6,192 nucleotides of DNA from an uncultured Clostridiaceae bacterium (GTDB taxonomy: Bacteria; Bacillota; Clostridia; Lachnospirales; Lachnospiraceae), in the NCBI GenBank assembly GCA_947175375.1, contig CAMWMT010000172.1:1-6192 (forward strand). Reading direction: 5' to 3'. Positions 5,150-6,192 of this stretch are shown in pieces. The number at the start of each line of letters is the position of its first letter. Position 1 is the stretch's first letter. The translations under genes and the position numbers were made by a program. Under the pieces are notes generated by a model. It was not told where the DNA came from. It searched no databases and saw only the letters and a program-made list of their open reading frames with translations.

Positions 5150-5166
5150 GTTTAGTGTTATTAAAC
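5150..5166. promoter_or_regulatory. Candidate operator for the XRE-cupin regulator
   Basis: GTTTAGTGTTATTAAAC is an inverted repeat of GTTTA with a 7-bp centre, lying right at the predicted transcription start of the regulator gene. A bound repressor there would block its own transcript and potA. A third GTTTA half-site occurs at 5172-5176, 22 bp downstream of the first. That this is the binding site of the neighbouring regulator is inferred from position only. Confidence 0.5.
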
Positions 5167-5200
5167 TTTTTGTTTATAATAAGCGGAGGACTTTTTATAC

Positions 5201-5740
5201 ATGAATATTGGACCAAAGATCAAAGAACTCCGTGTCATGAAAGGACTGACGCAGGAAGAACTGGCAGACCGCAGTGAGCTGTCCAAGGGATTCATCTCCC
5301 AGCTGGAACGCGATCTGACTTCCCCGTCCATTGCCACGCTGGTGGATATTCTCAACAGCCTCGGCACGAATCTGAAGGAATTCTTCAGTGATGATAACGA
5401 TGAACAGATCGTCTTTCATGATGCAGATTACTGTGAAAAATACGATGCGGAACTGAAGAACAGGATTGAATGGATCATTCCCAATGCGCAGAAGAATGCC
5501 ATGGAACCGATCCGGGTCACACTGGAACCGGGTGGTTCCACTTATCCGGATACCCCCCACGAAGGAGAAGAATTCGGTTATGTGCTTCAGGGGACTATCA
5601 CGATCCATCTGGGCGGAAAGCTTTTTAAAGCCAAAAAAGGCGAATCCTTTTATTATATTCCTTCTGCCAGCCATTATATTACGGCCGGAGAGAAAAGCGG
5701 TGCTGTATTCCTGTGGATCAGTACCCCGCCCAACTTTTAA
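5201..5740 (+). CDS. XRE-family regulator with C-terminal cupin domain
   Basis: The 179-residue protein has an N-terminal helix-turn-helix of the XRE/Cro type (residues 4-61: IKELRVMKGLTQEELADRSE, then LSKGFISQLERDLTSPSIAT with the recognition helix). A linker follows, then a small cupin barrel (about 100-178). Cupin motif 1 is seen in PHEGEEFGYVLQG (119-131) and motif 2 in GESFYYIPSASHY (147-159), with His120, Glu124 and His158 as likely ligand or metal contacts. This architecture is that of PuuR-like regulators, which often precede polyamine transport genes in Firmicutes. Together with potA 26 nt downstream it suggests a repressor that senses polyamines or a related metabolite through the cupin. 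GGAGGA (5185-5190) lies 10 nt before the ATG, slightly long. A later start would remove the first helix of the DNA-binding domain. Probably autoregulated. Confidence 0.93.
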   Translation: MNIGPKIKELRVMKGLTQEELADRSELSKGFISQLERDLTSPSIATLVDILNSLGTNLKEFFSDDNDEQIVFHDADYCEKYDAELKNRIEWIIPNAQKNAMEPIRVTLEPGGSTYPDTPHEGEEFGYVLQGTITIHLGGKLFKAKKGESFYYIPSASHYITAGEKSGAVFLWISTPPNF

Positions 5741-5766
5741 CATATGACGAAACAGGAGGCCGGATC

Positions 5767-6192
5767 ATGGGAAACAAACTGATCGAGCTGCAGCACATCA
5801 CCAAGATCTATGACGGACATAAGGTTCTGGACGACCTGGACCTGTATTTTAATGAAAATAAATTTCTGACCCTTTTAGGTCCCAGCGGCTGTGGAAAAAC
5901 GACAACGCTCCGAATCCTTGGAGGCTTTGAGACTCCGGATGAGGGACGAGTGATCTTTAACGGGGAGGATATCACTTCCCTTCCGCCTAACAAACGGCAA
6001 TTAAATACGGTATTTCAGAAATACGCGCTCTTTACACATATGAATATTGCGGAAAATATCGCTTTTGGCCTGAAGATCAGCGGCAAAAGCAAAGCGTACA
6101 TTGATGACAAGATCAAATATGCACTGAAGCTGGTCAATCTGGAAGGGTATGAAAAACGGATGCCGGATTCTTTAAGCGGCGGGCAGCAGAAG
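5767..6192 (+). CDS. potA: Spermidine/putrescine ABC transporter ATP-binding protein, N-terminal part
   Basis: The first 142 residues are present and the gene runs off the right edge. Landmarks are Walker A GPSGCGKT (38-45), the Q-loop in NTVFQKYALFTHMNIAENIAFG (80-101, Gln84), and the ABC signature LSGGQQ (136-141), where the window ends. The GGFETPDEG and PPNKRQLNTVFQ segments match the PotA branch of importer ATPases, which energise uptake of spermidine or putrescine with PotB, PotC and PotD. Thr90 replaces the proline usual in YALFPHM. AGGAGG stands 7 nt before the ATG. The gene follows the XRE-cupin regulator by 26 nt without a promoter or terminator, so the two are co-transcribed. Related ATPases for iron, sulfate or glycine betaine share these motifs, but the regulator context favours polyamines. 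Confidence 0.9.
   Translation, partial: MGNKLIELQHITKIYDGHKVLDDLDLYFNENKFLTLLGPSGCGKTTTLRILGGFETPDEGRVIFNGEDITSLPPNKRQLNTVFQKYALFTHMNIAENIAFGLKISGKSKAYIDDKIKYALKLVNLEGYEKRMPDSLSGGQQK

Noticed and set aside
5175..5180. Second TATAAT before the XRE-cupin gene
   Set aside because: It has no fitting -35, and transcription would start inside the ribosome binding site.
5195..5743. 182-codon minus-strand frame opposite the XRE-cupin gene
   Set aside because: It is an antisense shadow of a clearly recognisable gene, with no family resemblance.

Overview
The window reads as chromosomal DNA of a Gram-positive anaerobe of the Clostridia, most likely a Lachnospiraceae-type gut bacterium. This is inference from several signals: strong AGGAGG-like ribosome binding sites, a Firmicutes-type L27 with a cleavable N-terminal extension, a C5-type tetrapyrrole cluster, and an XRE-cupin regulator ahead of a polyamine ABC ATPase. 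No phage, transposon, CRISPR or RNA-gene signature was seen apart from a probable L21 leader.

Region 1 (1-1225, minus strand) is a ribosomal protein/GTPase operon. A near-consensus promoter (1197-1225) and a structured leader precede rplU (L21). Then come rpmA (L27) and obgE, which is cut by the left edge. The prp protease gene that usually sits between rplU and rpmA in Firmicutes is absent, although L27 keeps the extension that Prp removes. A small hairpin with a T-rich tail lies between rpmA and obgE.

Region 2 (1226-2267, minus strand) holds a repeat/palindrome element just upstream of the rplU promoter, an unrecognised 49-residue charged small protein with its own promoter and a good ribosome binding site, a doubtful 43-codon ORF, and a GNAT acetyltransferase. 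The acetyltransferase's true start (2074) is well inside the longest open frame.

Region 3 (2268-5084, minus strand) is a tightly packed tetrapyrrole operon: a precorrin-2 dehydrogenase (SirC-like), hemB and hemL, driven by a promoter at 5056-5084. HemL makes 5-aminolevulinate from glutamate-1-semialdehyde, HemB condenses two of these to porphobilinogen, and the SirC-like protein acts later, oxidising precorrin-2 to sirohydrochlorin for siroheme or cobalamin. The steps between (hemC, hemD, cobA) and the step before (hemA) are not in the window. The dehydrogenase and hemB reading frames overlap by an unusually long 65 nt.

Region 4 (5085-6192, plus strand) is divergent from the heme operon. A consensus promoter with a candidate operator precedes an XRE-cupin regulator, followed 26 nt later by potA, the ATPase of a spermidine/putrescine importer, cut by the right edge.

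Most of the window is ordinary, well-conserved content. I do not see a clear new system. The points most worth a second look are the missing prp, the sirC-hemB junction, the small 49-residue gene with its nearby palindromes, and the XRE-cupin operator.
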